A stretch of DNA of 64,000 nt from SXTU01 sp964496695 (GTDB lineage: Bacteria; Verrucomicrobiota; Verrucomicrobiia; Limisphaerales; SXTU01), in contig CAZCBE010000013.1 of assembly GCA_964496695.1 (NCBI GenBank), positions 19,170 through 83,169 of the forward strand, given 5' to 3'. Numbering within the stretch: the first letter of the stretch is position 1; each line of letters starts with the position of its first letter. Below, one piece after another: positions 31,572 through 46,272 of the stretch. The notes below the pieces were generated by a model. That model had not been told where the DNA came from. It did no database searches and worked only from the letters and a program-made list of their open reading frames with translations. The translations under genes and the position numbers were made by a program.

Positions 31572-32879
31572 TCATGGCCCCGGCTTGCCAATCCGCCACA
31601 GGTGCTTATGCGTGCGGATGTAGAGGCTGCCGTCGCTCACGGCATGGGAGGAGTTGGCCAGGTCACCGTCCAACGCGTTCACCCGCACCAGTTCAAACTT
31701 GGGACTGGCCTTGAGCGCAATGGTTTCGCTGGACTGGTTCAAGCAGAGGATGTGGCCATCCACGAGCACCATGGAGGACCAGGAATCGCCTTTCTTGCCG
31801 GTTCCTTTCACGCGCTCCTGCCAGAGGGATTCGCCGGTCTGGAGGTTCAGGCATTCGGCAATGCCCTCGGTGTTGAGGATGTAGGCGTGACCGCCCGAGA
31901 TGACGCCGGTGCCGAGCCGGTTCTTGGTGCGGACCGCCTGCCAGAGACGGTGGGTGGCGGTCACATCGCCGCTGCCGCCGAGCTTCACCGCCAGGCTGGT
32001 GCCGAAGAAGCCACCCATGGCCACCACCACGCCCTCGCCCGCGACGGGCGAGCAATAGACCAACTCGTTCAGGCCGTCGCAGTGCCAGAGCGCGCCACCG
32101 GTGCGGGGATCGAACGCGCGGACAAACTGCGGGAAGGTCTGGATCAATTCGTCCCGCTGCCCCGCGCGCACGATGATCGGTGTCGTGAACGTGCCGACCA
32201 CTCCGCCGCGTTCGCTGCCCTTGAAGCCATCGGTGCGGGGACGCGGCTCGAGAGCCGGCTCCTTGAACTCCCAGACGGTCTTGCCGCTGCGCTTGTCGAG
32301 GCCAAGGAGCCGGGCATTGGGGCCGGGACCGAAGTAGAGCACGCACATATCCCCGTGGATCAGGGGCGAGGCGGCGTAGGACCACTCATGCGACTGCGCG
32401 CCAAGATCGCGCCGCCACAACTCCTGGCCATTCATGTCCCAGCAGAACAGCCCCGCTGAGCCGAAGAAGGCGATGACGCGTTCACCATCGGTCACCGGGG
32501 AGGCGGCGCAGTGCGGGTTCTTGCCGTAGCGCTGTTCGCGTTGGGTCCAGGTGGTGCCTTGCTTCCAGAGCAGCTTGCCGTCGCGGCGGTGGTAGCACAT
32601 CACGGTGCGGCCACCCTCCTTTTCGAAGGACTGGGTAAGGAAGATTTTGTCGCCCCAGACCACGGGCGAGGAATCGCCGGGTTCCGGCAACTCGATCTTC
32701 CAAAGCACGTTTTCCGTGGCGCTCCAGTGCAGCGGGACGCTTTTCTCCGGGGATGAGCCATCGCCGTTCGGGCCGCGCCAGGAAGGCCAGTTCGCGCCCA
32801 TGAGCGTGGTGGCGAGCGAGAGACAGCCAAGGCTGGCCACCAAACCGCGCGGGAGCGGAATCGCACGAAGGAACTGCAT
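31572..32879 (-). CDS. Exported PQQ-type beta-propeller protein
   Basis: A 435-residue protein with a signal peptide (MQFLRAIPLPRGLVASLGCL). It carries pyrrolo-quinoline-quinone-like propeller repeats, seen as NWPSWRGPNGDG, PVVWGDKIFLTQSF, HCAASPVTDGERVIAFFGSA, LYCSP-like VYCSPVAGEGVVVAMGG and LVRVNALDGDL. Such outer-membrane or periplasmic propellers are very abundant in Planctomycetes and Verrucomicrobia and usually lack proof of cofactor binding. The start at 32879 is chosen for the signal peptide. Confidence 0.87.
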   Translation of the reverse strand: MQFLRAIPLPRGLVASLGCLSLATTLMGANWPSWRGPNGDGSSPEKSVPLHWSATENVLWKIELPEPGDSSPVVWGDKIFLTQSFEKEGGRTVMCYHRRDGKLLWKQGTTWTQREQRYGKNPHCAASPVTDGERVIAFFGSAGLFCWDMNGQELWRRDLGAQSHEWSYAASPLIHGDMCVLYFGPGPNARLLGLDKRSGKTVWEFKEPALEPRPRTDGFKGSERGGVVGTFTTPIIVRAGQRDELIQTFPQFVRAFDPRTGGALWHCDGLNELVYCSPVAGEGVVVAMGGFFGTSLAVKLGGSGDVTATHRLWQAVRTKNRLGTGVISGGHAYILNTEGIAECLNLQTGESLWQERVKGTGKKGDSWSSMVLVDGHILCLNQSSETIALKASPKFELVRVNALDGDLANSSHAVSDGSLYIRTHKHLWRIGKPGP

Positions 32880-32931
32880 GGCCGCAGTGTAAATGCGGAT
32901 GGCACCGCGCCAAGCGGGATTCGCAGTCCTC

Positions 32932-33113
32932 GCGGAGCGCCGGTCTCTGACCCGGCGTTGAGACATCCCGATTCTGAAGTTGAACCACGGATGGACACGG
33001 ATGAACACGGATCAGAGGCAATGAGCGCGCTCTGCGCGCGCTCACGGCGCATTCCATCCGTGGTTTTCCAAAGTTTATTCTGGATCGCGCCGGGTCGGAG
33101 ACCGGCGCTCCGC
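32932..33113. repeat. Head-to-head double hairpin (GGAGCGCCGGTCT type)
   Basis: Left arm 32932-32957 and right arm 33088-33113 are complementary. Nested inside are AACCACGGATGG (32983-32994) against CCATCCGTGGTT (33054-33065) and a central GAGCGCGC hairpin (33023-33043). It fills the divergent gap between the propeller gene and glnD. Confidence 0.85.
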
Positions 33114-33134
33114 CCGCACACCCGGTGGCTCGCT

Positions 33135-33161
33135 TGCCTTTTGAAAGCGTTTCCCTATCGT
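33135..33161 (+). promoter_or_regulatory. Possible glnD promoter
   Basis: TTGCCT followed after 16 bp by TATCGT, ending about 12 bp before the GTG start of glnD. A weak sigma-70-like match judged by eye. It lies just outside the 32932-33113 repeat. Confidence 0.35.
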
Positions 33162-33171
33162 CCGCGCACCG

Positions 33172-35970
33172 GTGCCAAGCCTCGCGGATAAAATTGAAGC
33201 CAGTGCCACCAAACGCCTCACCCTGCCCGCGGGCAAGGTGCCGGCGCGCGAACTCCCGCGCTACAAGCAGTTCCTCAAGGTCGAATCCGCCCGCCTGAAG
33301 ATGCTGCACCGGGCCGGGGGCGGCGGACGCGAGGTGTGCCGCGCGCGCGCCGTGGTGCTGGACGCACTGCACCGGCACATCCTGGAGGCCCTCGTCAACA
33401 CGCTGCCGGACACGGCCCGAACCAGCCTCCCACGTTACGCACTGATCGCCATCGGCGGCTATGGCCGGGGCGAGCTGAATCCGCACAGCGACATTGACAT
33501 CCTGCTGCTGCACACCGGCGACACCGCCGCGGCCGCGCGCGGCAAGGTGCATCCCTTCATCAAACTGCTGACCGAGCCCGACGGCCTGCTCTACACGCTC
33601 TTCGACCTCGGGCTCAAGGTGGGCTACTCGGTCCGCACGATTGACGACTGCGTGACGGCCGCAAACGAGAACATCCAGTCCAAAACCTCGCTCATCGAGG
33701 CGCGGCTCATCTGCGGTGACGAGGGGCTGTTCCGGGAGATGCAGCGCGTGGTGCTGGCCCGCTGCGTGATCGGCCACGCCGAGACCTACATCGCCGCGCG
33801 CCTCGCGGACCAGGAGTCGCGCCGTCAGAAATATGGCAACTCGGCGCTGATGCAGGAGCCGAACATCAAGAACGGCTGCGGCGGCCTGCGCGACTACCAG
33901 AACCTGCTGTGGATGGCCTACTTCACCAAGGACCGGCCGCGCAACCTGGCGGACCTCCAGGCCAAGGAATTCATCAGCGACGCCGAGCGACGCCAGCTCG
34001 ACGCGGCCTACGACTATCTCCTGCGCGCGCGCAACGACCTGCACTACCACACGAACCGCGCGGGCGACGTGCTGACCAAGAGCGTGCAGCCCGCCGTGGC
34101 GCACAATCTGGGCTACACGGACCGCTCGCCGAGCCGGCGGCTGGAGCAGTTCATGCGCGACTACTACCTGCACTCGCGCAACATTGATCTCATCACCCGC
34201 ACGGTGGAGCGCCGCCTCGCCCTGCTGCCCAAGCCCGTGCGGATGCCCTTCCTCGCCAAGCTGCTGCCCGGCCGGCGCAAGCAGCCGGAGCCGGTCGTGG
34301 ATGGCTTCCGCGTGGTGGAGGGAGAACTGCTGCACCTGTCCCCGCGCGTCTTCCGGGAAGACCCCTGCCGGCTCATGCGCGTGTTCCTTTACGCCCAGCA
34401 GCGCGGGGCGAAGCTCCACCCGGACACCGCGCAACTGCTCCGCAACGAACTGCGGCTCGTGGACTCGGCTTTTCTGCGCAACGACCACGTTCACGAGAGC
34501 TTCCGGGAGATTCTTTCCCAGCGGGGCAACGTGGCGCCCGCGCTCCGGGCCATGCACGAAGTGGACTTCCTCGGCAAGTATCTGCCGGAGTTCGGCCGGC
34601 TCACCTGCCTGGTCCAGCACGAGTTCTTCCACATTTACACGGCCGACGAGCACACGCTGATGTGCATCCAGAAGCTCGACGACATCTGGGCCGGCCGCGT
34701 GCCCAACGCCGCGCCGTATCAGGAGCTGTTCCAGAAGATCGAGCGGCCCTTCATCCTCTACCTTGCGCTGCTGCTGCATGATTCCGGCAAGGCGGCGCAG
34801 GGCCGCCACCACGAGGTGGACAGCGCCAAGCTTGCCGAGCGCGTGGCGGACCGGCTCCATCTGGATGGCTCCACCACCCACAGCCTGCGGCTGCTCGTGG
34901 AGCACCATCTGGCCATCATCCAGATTTCCCAGCGCCGCGACCTCGACGACCCGGCGGTGGTGCGCTTCTTTGCCGGGCTGGTGCAGACCCCGGAGAACCT
35001 CAACAAGCTCACCCTGCTTACGCTCGCCGACTCCCTGGGCACCAGCGACAAGCTCTGGAACAGTTTCAAGGACATGCTGCTCTGGACACTTTACCGCAAG
35101 ACCCTGGCGGAGGTGACCGGGACCACCACCTTCATCATCGCCGAGGAACGGCAGCGCGAACTGCTCTTCGACGAAGTGGTGCGGCTGCTCCCGCGCGACG
35201 TGCAGCTCGGCGAGGCCCAGGCGCACTTCGGCACCCTGCCCCAGCGTTATTTCCTGATCCACGCCGCCCCGGACATCGTCGCGGACATCAGGCTGACAAA
35301 CCGCTTCATGCGGAACCTCCTCGGCGACGATTCCGAGGTCTCCCTGGCCCCGGCCATCGAATGGGTGGACGAACCGGACCGCGGCTGCTCGCGGGTGAAG
35401 ATCTGCACCTGGGACCGCGCCGGGCTGTTCAGCAAGCTCGCGGGGTCCTTCACGGCCGCCGGGCTCAACATCCTGAGCGCGCAGATCTTCACCCGGACCG
35501 ACCGCGTGGTGCTGGACACCTTCGATGTGACCAGCGCCCGCACCGGCGTCCTGGCCGCCAAGGAGGAGAAGGACAAGTTCGACCAGCTCCTGCGCAAGGC
35601 GCTGGAGGGGCATGTGGACTTCGACCCGCTCATCGCCCGGCAGAAGGTGGCCAACCCGCTCTACCAGTCCCTCGAAGGCGAGCGCATCGGCACCAAGATC
35701 GTCTTTGACAACGACACCTCCGGGCGCTGCACCGTGATTGACGTGGAGGCGGAGGACCGGGTGGGCCTGCTCTACACCCTGTCGCAGACACTGAGTGAAC
35801 TGGGCCTGGACATCTCCATCGCCAAGATCAGCACGGAGCGGGGGGCGGCCATGGACAGCTTCTACGTGACCGAGCAGAACGGTGAAAAGATCGTCGCCCC
35901 GCACCGCCAGAACACCATCGAAGCCAAGCTCCGCACGGCCCTGCTGAACTTCGACCGGAAGGGGAAGTAG
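33172..35970 (+). CDS. glnD: Bifunctional PII uridylyltransferase/uridylyl-removing enzyme
   Basis: A 932-residue GlnD, the glutamine sensor that adds UMP to or removes it from PII proteins. Domains in order: nucleotidyltransferase (IAIGGYGRGELNPHSDIDIL, about residues 92-112), the GlnE-like helical linker (KNGCGGLRDYQNLLWMAY), the HD phosphohydrolase (LLLHDSGKAAQGRHHEVD, about 533-550), and two C-terminal ACT domains (about 740-810 and 853-928; WDRAGLFSKLAGSFTAAGLN; EDRVGLLYTLSQTLSELGLD). It starts with GTG at 33172. No PII or amt gene is in the window. Confidence 0.96.
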   Translation: MPSLADKIEASATKRLTLPAGKVPARELPRYKQFLKVESARLKMLHRAGGGGREVCRARAVVLDALHRHILEALVNTLPDTARTSLPRYALIAIGGYGRGELNPHSDIDILLLHTGDTAAAARGKVHPFIKLLTEPDGLLYTLFDLGLKVGYSVRTIDDCVTAANENIQSKTSLIEARLICGDEGLFREMQRVVLARCVIGHAETYIAARLADQESRRQKYGNSALMQEPNIKNGCGGLRDYQNLLWMAYFTKDRPRNLADLQAKEFISDAERRQLDAAYDYLLRARNDLHYHTNRAGDVLTKSVQPAVAHNLGYTDRSPSRRLEQFMRDYYLHSRNIDLITRTVERRLALLPKPVRMPFLAKLLPGRRKQPEPVVDGFRVVEGELLHLSPRVFREDPCRLMRVFLYAQQRGAKLHPDTAQLLRNELRLVDSAFLRNDHVHESFREILSQRGNVAPALRAMHEVDFLGKYLPEFGRLTCLVQHEFFHIYTADEHTLMCIQKLDDIWAGRVPNAAPYQELFQKIERPFILYLALLLHDSGKAAQGRHHEVDSAKLAERVADRLHLDGSTTHSLRLLVEHHLAIIQISQRRDLDDPAVVRFFAGLVQTPENLNKLTLLTLADSLGTSDKLWNSFKDMLLWTLYRKTLAEVTGTTTFIIAEERQRELLFDEVVRLLPRDVQLGEAQAHFGTLPQRYFLIHAAPDIVADIRLTNRFMRNLLGDDSEVSLAPAIEWVDEPDRGCSRVKICTWDRAGLFSKLAGSFTAAGLNILSAQIFTRTDRVVLDTFDVTSARTGVLAAKEEKDKFDQLLRKALEGHVDFDPLIARQKVANPLYQSLEGERIGTKIVFDNDTSGRCTVIDVEAEDRVGLLYTLSQTLSELGLDISIAKISTERGAAMDSFYVTEQNGEKIVAPHRQNTIEAKLRTALLNFDRKGK

Positions 35971-35988
35971 TTCGGGGGGGCAAATGCT

Positions 35989-36076
35989 GGAGCAGGATTA
36001 GGATCAGGATTACGAGCAGGAACTGCAACGCGGGGCATTCTGCTCGTAATCCTGATCCTGATCCTAATCCTGCTCC
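35989..36076. repeat. AGGATTAGGATCAGG-word palindrome 3' of glnD
   Basis: Left arm 35989-36019 (GGAGCAGGATTAGGATCAGG and TTACGAGCAG) pairs with right arm 36040-36076, which carries one more 6-bp unit (GATCCT). The loop is 20 bp. The element begins 19 bp after the glnD stop and could also act as a transcription stop. Confidence 0.9.
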
Positions 36077-36220
36077 CTCCGTCCAACTCGGCAGGCAGGT
36101 GAACCCCATTGATGCCCGGTTTGCCGGTGAATTTCACCCCCTCGCCACCGTCCGTTTCTATGACTTCCGCCGAACGCAGCGCTGTTGCCGCGTCAGCGGG
36201 GATTCGTGCATTTTGAAGCT

Positions 36221-41374
<5,154 letters not shown>

Positions 41375-41760
41375 GCGCGGTTGTTCCGTCGCAGTTGGGT
41401 GGAGCGCGGCTGTGTCGCGGAGACCAGCCGCAGCAACCCCGCCCTGCCACCAGCGGCCGATCTCCCCCACAGCATCCGAAGTCGCGAAAGCGGCTGGAGT
41501 GCGGTGTCTTTCAGCACCGCTCTTTCCCGTGCAAGGTGAGTGGTGAACTTGCAGCCGTTTTGTGCGCCTAACCGAAAGCGGCGGTGAAACACGCCGCACT
41601 CCAGACGCTCGCGCGACTTCCAGCGTCTCGGGCCGCCGCGAACGAAGAACTCTCCGGAGTGGATGCGCCGGCTACAAGAAACTGGGATGTGCCTCGCAGC
41701 AACTTGCAAATGCAGTTCGGCTTGCATGTGCGGGCCCGAACTTGCGTGATGAGGTGCGCT
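41375..41760. repeat. Gene-free stretch with palindrome of GGAGTGCGG type
   Basis: Arms 41481-41526 and 41574-41617 pair (GAAAGCGGCTGGAGTGCGGT type against ACGCCGCACTCCAGACGC type), each arm having its own small stem (GCGGTG/CACCGC). The remaining sequence shows no supported gene. The frame from 41584 into the next gene is repeat translation. Confidence 0.75.
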
Positions 41761-42390
41761 ATGCTGATTCGGGAATTCAACCTCAGCCCGGGGCTGCTGG
41801 CTGCTTTGCGCTGTCCTGGCTGCGGAGCGCCCATGACTCATCGCCCCGTGATGGACCCGTTCGTCCACGGCTTGGTATGCGCGAAAGGGCACCGCTATTT
41901 CCAAACCCTCCGCATGCCGGCGCGGGAACAGTGCGTCATCGCCAAGAAATTCGACCCGGGCTATCCCGACGGACTGACGCTGGAGGAGAAGGTCCGGTTT
42001 TGGTTCGAGAATCCGCGCTGCCGCGAGAACTTCTTTGATTGCGCCGCCAACATCGCCCGGCGCATCTACGAAGTCACGGTCCTCGGTGACAACGCCCCGG
42101 CCCCGCCGCTCCATGGTCATTGCCCGATCTGCGCCCAGACCTTGGACGGATCGTTCCAGACGCCGGATGGGTGGACTTTGGGCGCAAGCTGCGCCGCAGG
42201 GCACCAGTTCCTTCTGGCCCGGGAAATCTGCGCCTACGGCCTAGGCGAACCCATCAACCTGAAGCCGGAGCCGGACTTCCTGGAGATCAAAACCTACGCG
42301 GAAGTCTATACGGACAAGCGCTACGCCCGGGACATCCATGCCGACATCCGGGTCTTCATGAAACGCTATATGGATGGCTTGGCCAGGTGA
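41761..42390 (+). CDS. Orphan protein with two CxxC zinc motifs
   Basis: A 209-residue cytosolic protein not assigned to a known family. It has two similar zinc-ribbon-like units: LRCPGCGAPMTHRP followed by LVCAKGHRYFQ, and GHCPICAQTLDGSF followed by ASCAAGHQFLL. Each is C-x2-C-x(n)-C-x2-GH, suggesting an internal duplication or a treble-clef pair. The region between them (FDPGYPDGLTLEEKVRFWFE) is helical. The start at 41761 follows GAGGTG; an ATG at 41749 is an alternative. It lies between the giant cytochrome protein and the convergent DUF1501 gene. Confidence 0.65.
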   Translation: MLIREFNLSPGLLAALRCPGCGAPMTHRPVMDPFVHGLVCAKGHRYFQTLRMPAREQCVIAKKFDPGYPDGLTLEEKVRFWFENPRCRENFFDCAANIARRIYEVTVLGDNAPAPPLHGHCPICAQTLDGSFQTPDGWTLGASCAAGHQFLLAREICAYGLGEPINLKPEPDFLEIKTYAEVYTDKRYARDIHADIRVFMKRYMDGLAR

Positions 42391-42482
42391 ATGATCAGGG
42401 GCTTTTTCGGCACCGGACCGGAGCAGGCATGCACGCGCAACCTGAAGGTTGCGACTACGGAGGACGGGAGCCGCCAGCTCGC

Positions 42483-43934
42483 TCAGGCGAACAGGGCTTT
42501 GATCGGGCGGGCGCCGGAGACGTCGGTGAGGCGGAAATCGCGGCCGCTATTGCGGAAGGTGAGCTTCTCGGAATCGAAGCCCAGCGCGTGCAGGATGGTG
42601 GAGTGGAACTCGTGGACGCTCACCTTGTCCTCCACGGCCATCGCACCAAGCTCGTCGGTGGAGCCGTAGGCCACGCCGCCCTTGATGCCGCCGCCGGCCA
42701 GCCACGATGAAAACGCCTGGGCGTTGTGGGTGCGACCGCCGGGACCGTCCTCCGCCGAGCTGCGGCCGAATTCCGTGCTCGAGGCGACCAAAGTGTCTTT
42801 GAGCAGGCCGCGCTCCTTCAAGTCCTTGAGGAAGGCGGCGATGGGCTTGTCAATGTTCGCGGCGCTGCGGGCCACGGCATTTTTGACGTCCGCATGCGTG
42901 TCCCAGCCGCCGTTCCAGACCTGGACGAAGCGGACGCCGCGCTCGAGGAGCCGCCGGGCGAGGATGAACTGCCGAGCCTGCGCCTGGATGGTGCGGTTCG
43001 GGGAGTTCAGCCCGTAGGCTTCCTTGATGTAGGCCGGTTCGCGCTGCACATCGAACGCCTCGGTGGCATCGGTCTGCATGCGGTAGGCCAGCTCAAAGGA
43101 CTGGATGCGCGCATCCAGCGCACCGTCGTTCTGCCGCTTCTGCTTGTGAATCTCGTTGAGCTTGTTGAGGAGGTCGAGCTGGGCCCGCTGCTCGGGGCCC
43201 GTGGTGAAGGTGGTGCGGATGTTCTCGATGATCTGGTCGATCTCGCTCTTGTTGGGGTCCACGTAGGTGCCCTGATAGGCGCCGGGCATGAAGGCGGACT
43301 GCCAGTTCAGCGCGCCCTCGCCCGGGTAGCCGCCGGGGTTCATGGCCACGTAGGCCGGGAGGTTTTGATTAACGCTGCCCAGCCCATAGACCACCCACGC
43401 ACCCACCGAGGGCTTGGGCAGCCGGAAGTCGCCGCAGGTCTGGATCAGGGTCGCCGGTCCGTGCGCGGGAGCGGCAGTATACATGGAGCGGATGACGCAG
43501 AGTTCATCGGCCATCTTGCTCAGCTCGGGCCAGACCTCGCTCATCTCCAGGCCGCTCTGGCCCTGCGGGGTGAATTGGAAAGGCGAGGCGAGGAGTTTGC
43601 GGGCACCGCTTCCCTGGGCGGCGGCGGTGGCCAGCCCGGGCTTGGGATCCCACGTGTCCTGATGGGCCTGGCCGCCGCTCTGGTAGATGTGGCAGACGCG
43701 GTTGGCGGTGGCCGCGTAGTGGGGCTGCTTGGGCTCCAGCAGACCGGCGCCGTGCGCGGACGGGACCAGCTCATCCTTCAGGAGGCCAACCAGCGCCAGG
43801 GCACCGAAGCCGGTGCCCACGCGGTTAAGAAACTCGCGCCGGCTGCTGAAGCAGCGGGCGTCCTCGAAGTTTGCGCCAAGGTGTTCGGGGCCACAGTTCG
43901 GATACATATGCGTGATTCGGTTTCGGATTTTCAT
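42483..43934 (-). CDS. DUF1501 family exported protein
   Basis: A 483-residue DUF1501 protein (sulfatase-like fold). The leader holds FSSRREFLNRVGTGFGALAL, a twin-arginine motif followed by a hydrophobic stretch. Family marks are RVCHIYQSGGQAHQDTWDPK, HGPATLIQTCGDFRLPKPS, VRFVQVWNGGWDTHADVKN and SSTEFGRSSAEDGPGGRTHN. DUF1501 genes normally follow a DUF1549/DUF1553 gene on the same strand; here the pair is convergent with a 209-residue zinc protein between. Start 43934 has GGGAGC upstream; 43907 is an alternative. Confidence 0.92.
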   Translation of the reverse strand: MKIRNRITHMYPNCGPEHLGANFEDARCFSSRREFLNRVGTGFGALALVGLLKDELVPSAHGAGLLEPKQPHYAATANRVCHIYQSGGQAHQDTWDPKPGLATAAAQGSGARKLLASPFQFTPQGQSGLEMSEVWPELSKMADELCVIRSMYTAAPAHGPATLIQTCGDFRLPKPSVGAWVVYGLGSVNQNLPAYVAMNPGGYPGEGALNWQSAFMPGAYQGTYVDPNKSEIDQIIENIRTTFTTGPEQRAQLDLLNKLNEIHKQKRQNDGALDARIQSFELAYRMQTDATEAFDVQREPAYIKEAYGLNSPNRTIQAQARQFILARRLLERGVRFVQVWNGGWDTHADVKNAVARSAANIDKPIAAFLKDLKERGLLKDTLVASSTEFGRSSAEDGPGGRTHNAQAFSSWLAGGGIKGGVAYGSTDELGAMAVEDKVSVHEFHSTILHALGFDSEKLTFRNSGRDFRLTDVSGARPIKALFA

Positions 43935-44562
43935 CCGCGCTCCCGGAGCACCGTCCAGCGGTGCCAGACCCCGGGAACACGCTGGTGGAACTTCACGTCT
44001 GACCGGCGACGTGGCTTTGTAAAAATTGGCAGAAACACACCCTTGGCTGCCATGCAACGGGGAGTCACAGGCGAGGAGACGGAGGGCGCGTCGTCGGGGC
44101 GTGCGATCGCGATGGGTAGTCGCCGTCGATTTCCGCCTCGGGCCGACACAAATGGTTCCGGCAGCGCCGAAGTGCTCGCACGCCCGGGGCTCCCTCTCCG
44201 CCATGGAATGGAGGAGAGGGTTGGGGAGAGGAGGGGCGTAAGGTCGAGTGGTGTCGGGAGGTTGTTGAAGCGCCCCTCTCCCCGGCCCTCTCCCCACTCC
44301 TGCGTCACGGGGCGAGGGAGACGGAGGTGCGCCGTGGTGGGGGTGCGGTCGCTAATTCGGAGGCGCTTCGCCGTCGTTGTCCAATTGTTTTGCCGTCGTC
44401 GGTTCGGATGGTGAGACGGCGAGGACACCGCGCGTCGGGGGGGGCTCAAACGTCGCTACGCAAAGGGATCGGATTTGCCTTCAGCTTCCGGAGATCAGTG
44501 GTGCAATTCCGCCTTGCTGCGTGGCGGACGTTGAAGCGGGCTGAAGCCCGCGCGCCTCCGCG
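43935..44562. repeat. Gene-free stretch with CTCTCCCC palindrome
   Basis: A 628-bp gap. It contains GGAGAGGGTTGGGGAGAGG (44213-44231 and on to 44238) pairing with CGCCCCTCTCCCCGGCCCTC (44271-44295), plus outer arms near 44187 and 44315. A small GCGGGCTGAAGCCCGC hairpin lies at about 44534-44549, just beyond the end of the polyprenyl synthase gene. No gene is supported. Confidence 0.7.
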
Positions 44563-45489
44563 TCACTTGTCCCGCGTCAGCAGGTAGTGCGCGAGGGCTT
44601 CGAGGGCGGCGGCGCGGCCTTTGAAGGGCTTGAGGGCGGCGAAGGCTTTGGCGGTGAGCTGCTGGGCGATCTTCCGGCTCTTCTCCAGGCCCACGATGCT
44701 CGGGTAGGTGGCCTTCTGGGCGGTGACGTCCTTGCCGGCGGTCTTGCCAAGCTGCTCGGTGGTCTGGGTGACGTCGAGGATGTCGTCAATGACCTGGAAG
44801 GCGAGGCCGACGTGGTAGCCGAAGTCGGTGAGGGCCGCGAGCTGGGCGGGGGTGCAGTTCGCGCTCATGCCGCCGAGGCGCACGGCGCAGCAGAGGAGCG
44901 CGCTGGTCTTGCGCTCGTGGATGTAGCGGAGTTCGGCCACGCCGAGCTTCTTGCCCTCGCCCTCCAGGTCCGCGACCTGGCCGGCGATGAGCTGGAGCGA
45001 GCCGCTGGCCTTGGCGACTTCCAGCACGAGGTCGCGGTGGGAGTAGCGGGGCCAGCCTTTGGCGAGGGCGGTGATCTCGAAGGCCTGGGTGAGCAACGCG
45101 TCGCCCGCGAGCACGGCGATGCCTTCGCCAAAGACCTTGTGGTTGGTCGGCTTGCCGCGACGGAAGTCGTCGTTGTCCATCGCGGGGAGGTCGTCGTGGA
45201 TGAGGGAGTAGGTGTGGATGCACTCGACGGCGCAGGCGAGCGGGAGGGCGTCCACCTTGCGGCCGCCGCAGGCCTCGGAGGCGGCGAGGGTGAGGGCGGG
45301 GCGCATGCGCTTGCCGCCGGCGAAGATCGAGTAGCGCATCGCCGTGTGGATGGTGGCGGGCCTGGTCTTCTCGGGCGGGAGGAGGGCGTCAAGGGCGTCG
45401 TTGACGGCGGCGCTGCGGGCGTCGAGCCAGGTGTTCAGGTCAAAAGGGGTCTGGTGGCGCGCTCCGGCGCGGGTGGCGGTCGTCGGCAT
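44563..45489 (-). CDS. ispA: Short-chain polyprenyl (farnesyl/geranylgeranyl) diphosphate synthase
   Basis: A 308-residue trans-isoprenyl diphosphate synthase that extends DMAPP with IPP. The two aspartate-rich motifs are visible as LIHDDLPAMDNDD and VIDDILDVT, with GGKRMRPAL, ERKTSALLCCAV and the AFQ/GKTAGKD segment. The spacing of the first motif (DDLPAMD, with two residues between the aspartates and the second acidic group) is that of bacterial FPP/GGPP synthases. The start at 45489 is chosen; the extension to 45591 is unsupported. The chain length is not certain from sequence. Confidence 0.9.
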   Translation of the reverse strand: MPTTATRAGARHQTPFDLNTWLDARSAAVNDALDALLPPEKTRPATIHTAMRYSIFAGGKRMRPALTLAASEACGGRKVDALPLACAVECIHTYSLIHDDLPAMDNDDFRRGKPTNHKVFGEGIAVLAGDALLTQAFEITALAKGWPRYSHRDLVLEVAKASGSLQLIAGQVADLEGEGKKLGVAELRYIHERKTSALLCCAVRLGGMSANCTPAQLAALTDFGYHVGLAFQVIDDILDVTQTTEQLGKTAGKDVTAQKATYPSIVGLEKSRKIAQQLTAKAFAALKPFKGRAAALEALAHYLLTRDK

Positions 45490-45611
45490 GGCGGAGGTTG
45501 TAGGAGATGGGTGCGGGCGGTGCAAGCGGGAGTTGAGGGGGGCGGACAGCGAGGTTCGCCCAAACACTGCCCGCTTGAACCGGCGCCCCAAACTCTGCCA
45601 CCTTCCCCGGC

Positions 45612-46016
45612 ATGAAAGTCGGCAAGCTCCTCCACACGCGTTACCGCGTGAACGACATCGAACGCACCGTGAAATTCTACCGCGAGATCCTCGGACTCGA
45701 GGAAGTGCGGCGGCACAAGTCGCCGCGCGGCTCGGAACTGGTGTTCCTCAAGGCGCCGGAGAGCGAGGAGACGATTGAGATCTGCCATTTCCCGTCCAGC
45801 GGGCCGGTGCAGGTGCAGCCGGACCTCACGCATCTGGCCTTCTCGGTGGACAGCCTGGAGGAGTTTGGGAAGCACCTGACCGCGCACGGCTTGAAGTATT
45901 CGGACGGGCCGACCATGAAAGCGAGTGGCGGCGGGTTCGCGTTCGTGGACGCCCCGGAAGGCTACGAGATCGAATTGATCGAGGCGGCGAAGCAGGCGGG
46001 CACGGGCGGCTACTGA
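45612..46016 (+). CDS. Glyoxalase I-like VOC protein
   Basis: A 134-residue vicinal-oxygen-chelate protein close to lactoylglutathione lyase. The opening LLHTRYRVNDIERTVKFYRE and LGLEEVRRHKSPRGSELVFL, then DLTHLAFSVDSLEEFGKHL and the end FVDAPEGYEIELIE, give the paired beta-alpha-beta-beta-beta units with the expected H/E metal ligands (H8, E56, H73, E122 region). It may detoxify methylglyoxal, but glutathione use is not established in this group. It stands alone, divergent from the polyprenyl synthase. Confidence 0.85.
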   Translation: MKVGKLLHTRYRVNDIERTVKFYREILGLEEVRRHKSPRGSELVFLKAPESEETIEICHFPSSGPVQVQPDLTHLAFSVDSLEEFGKHLTAHGLKYSDGPTMKASGGGFAFVDAPEGYEIELIEAAKQAGTGGY

Positions 46017-46272
46017 GGGGAAAGAGTCCGCCGCCAGCCCGTGCGGGGCCCGAGCATTCCATTGGCGTCACGCAAATGCGGGCGGCGGGCAAGGTGATAG
46101 GCTGGCTGGCGTGGCGGAGAACCAATTTCAGATTCGAGAGTTCAACCCGGATTCCGAAGGTGGAACCGCGGAGGGCGCGGATACAGAACCGGTTGCGCAA
46201 GTTCGCCACCGGTTAGATTGGTTCGCCAAGGGAGCATCTCAGTTTCTTGCCAGGCGTCTCCGGCCAAATGGA

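Noticed and set aside
32482..35904. Open frame of 1140 codons on the minus strand.
   Set aside because: It is antisense to glnD, which has complete, ordered domains; the minus frame shows no family features.
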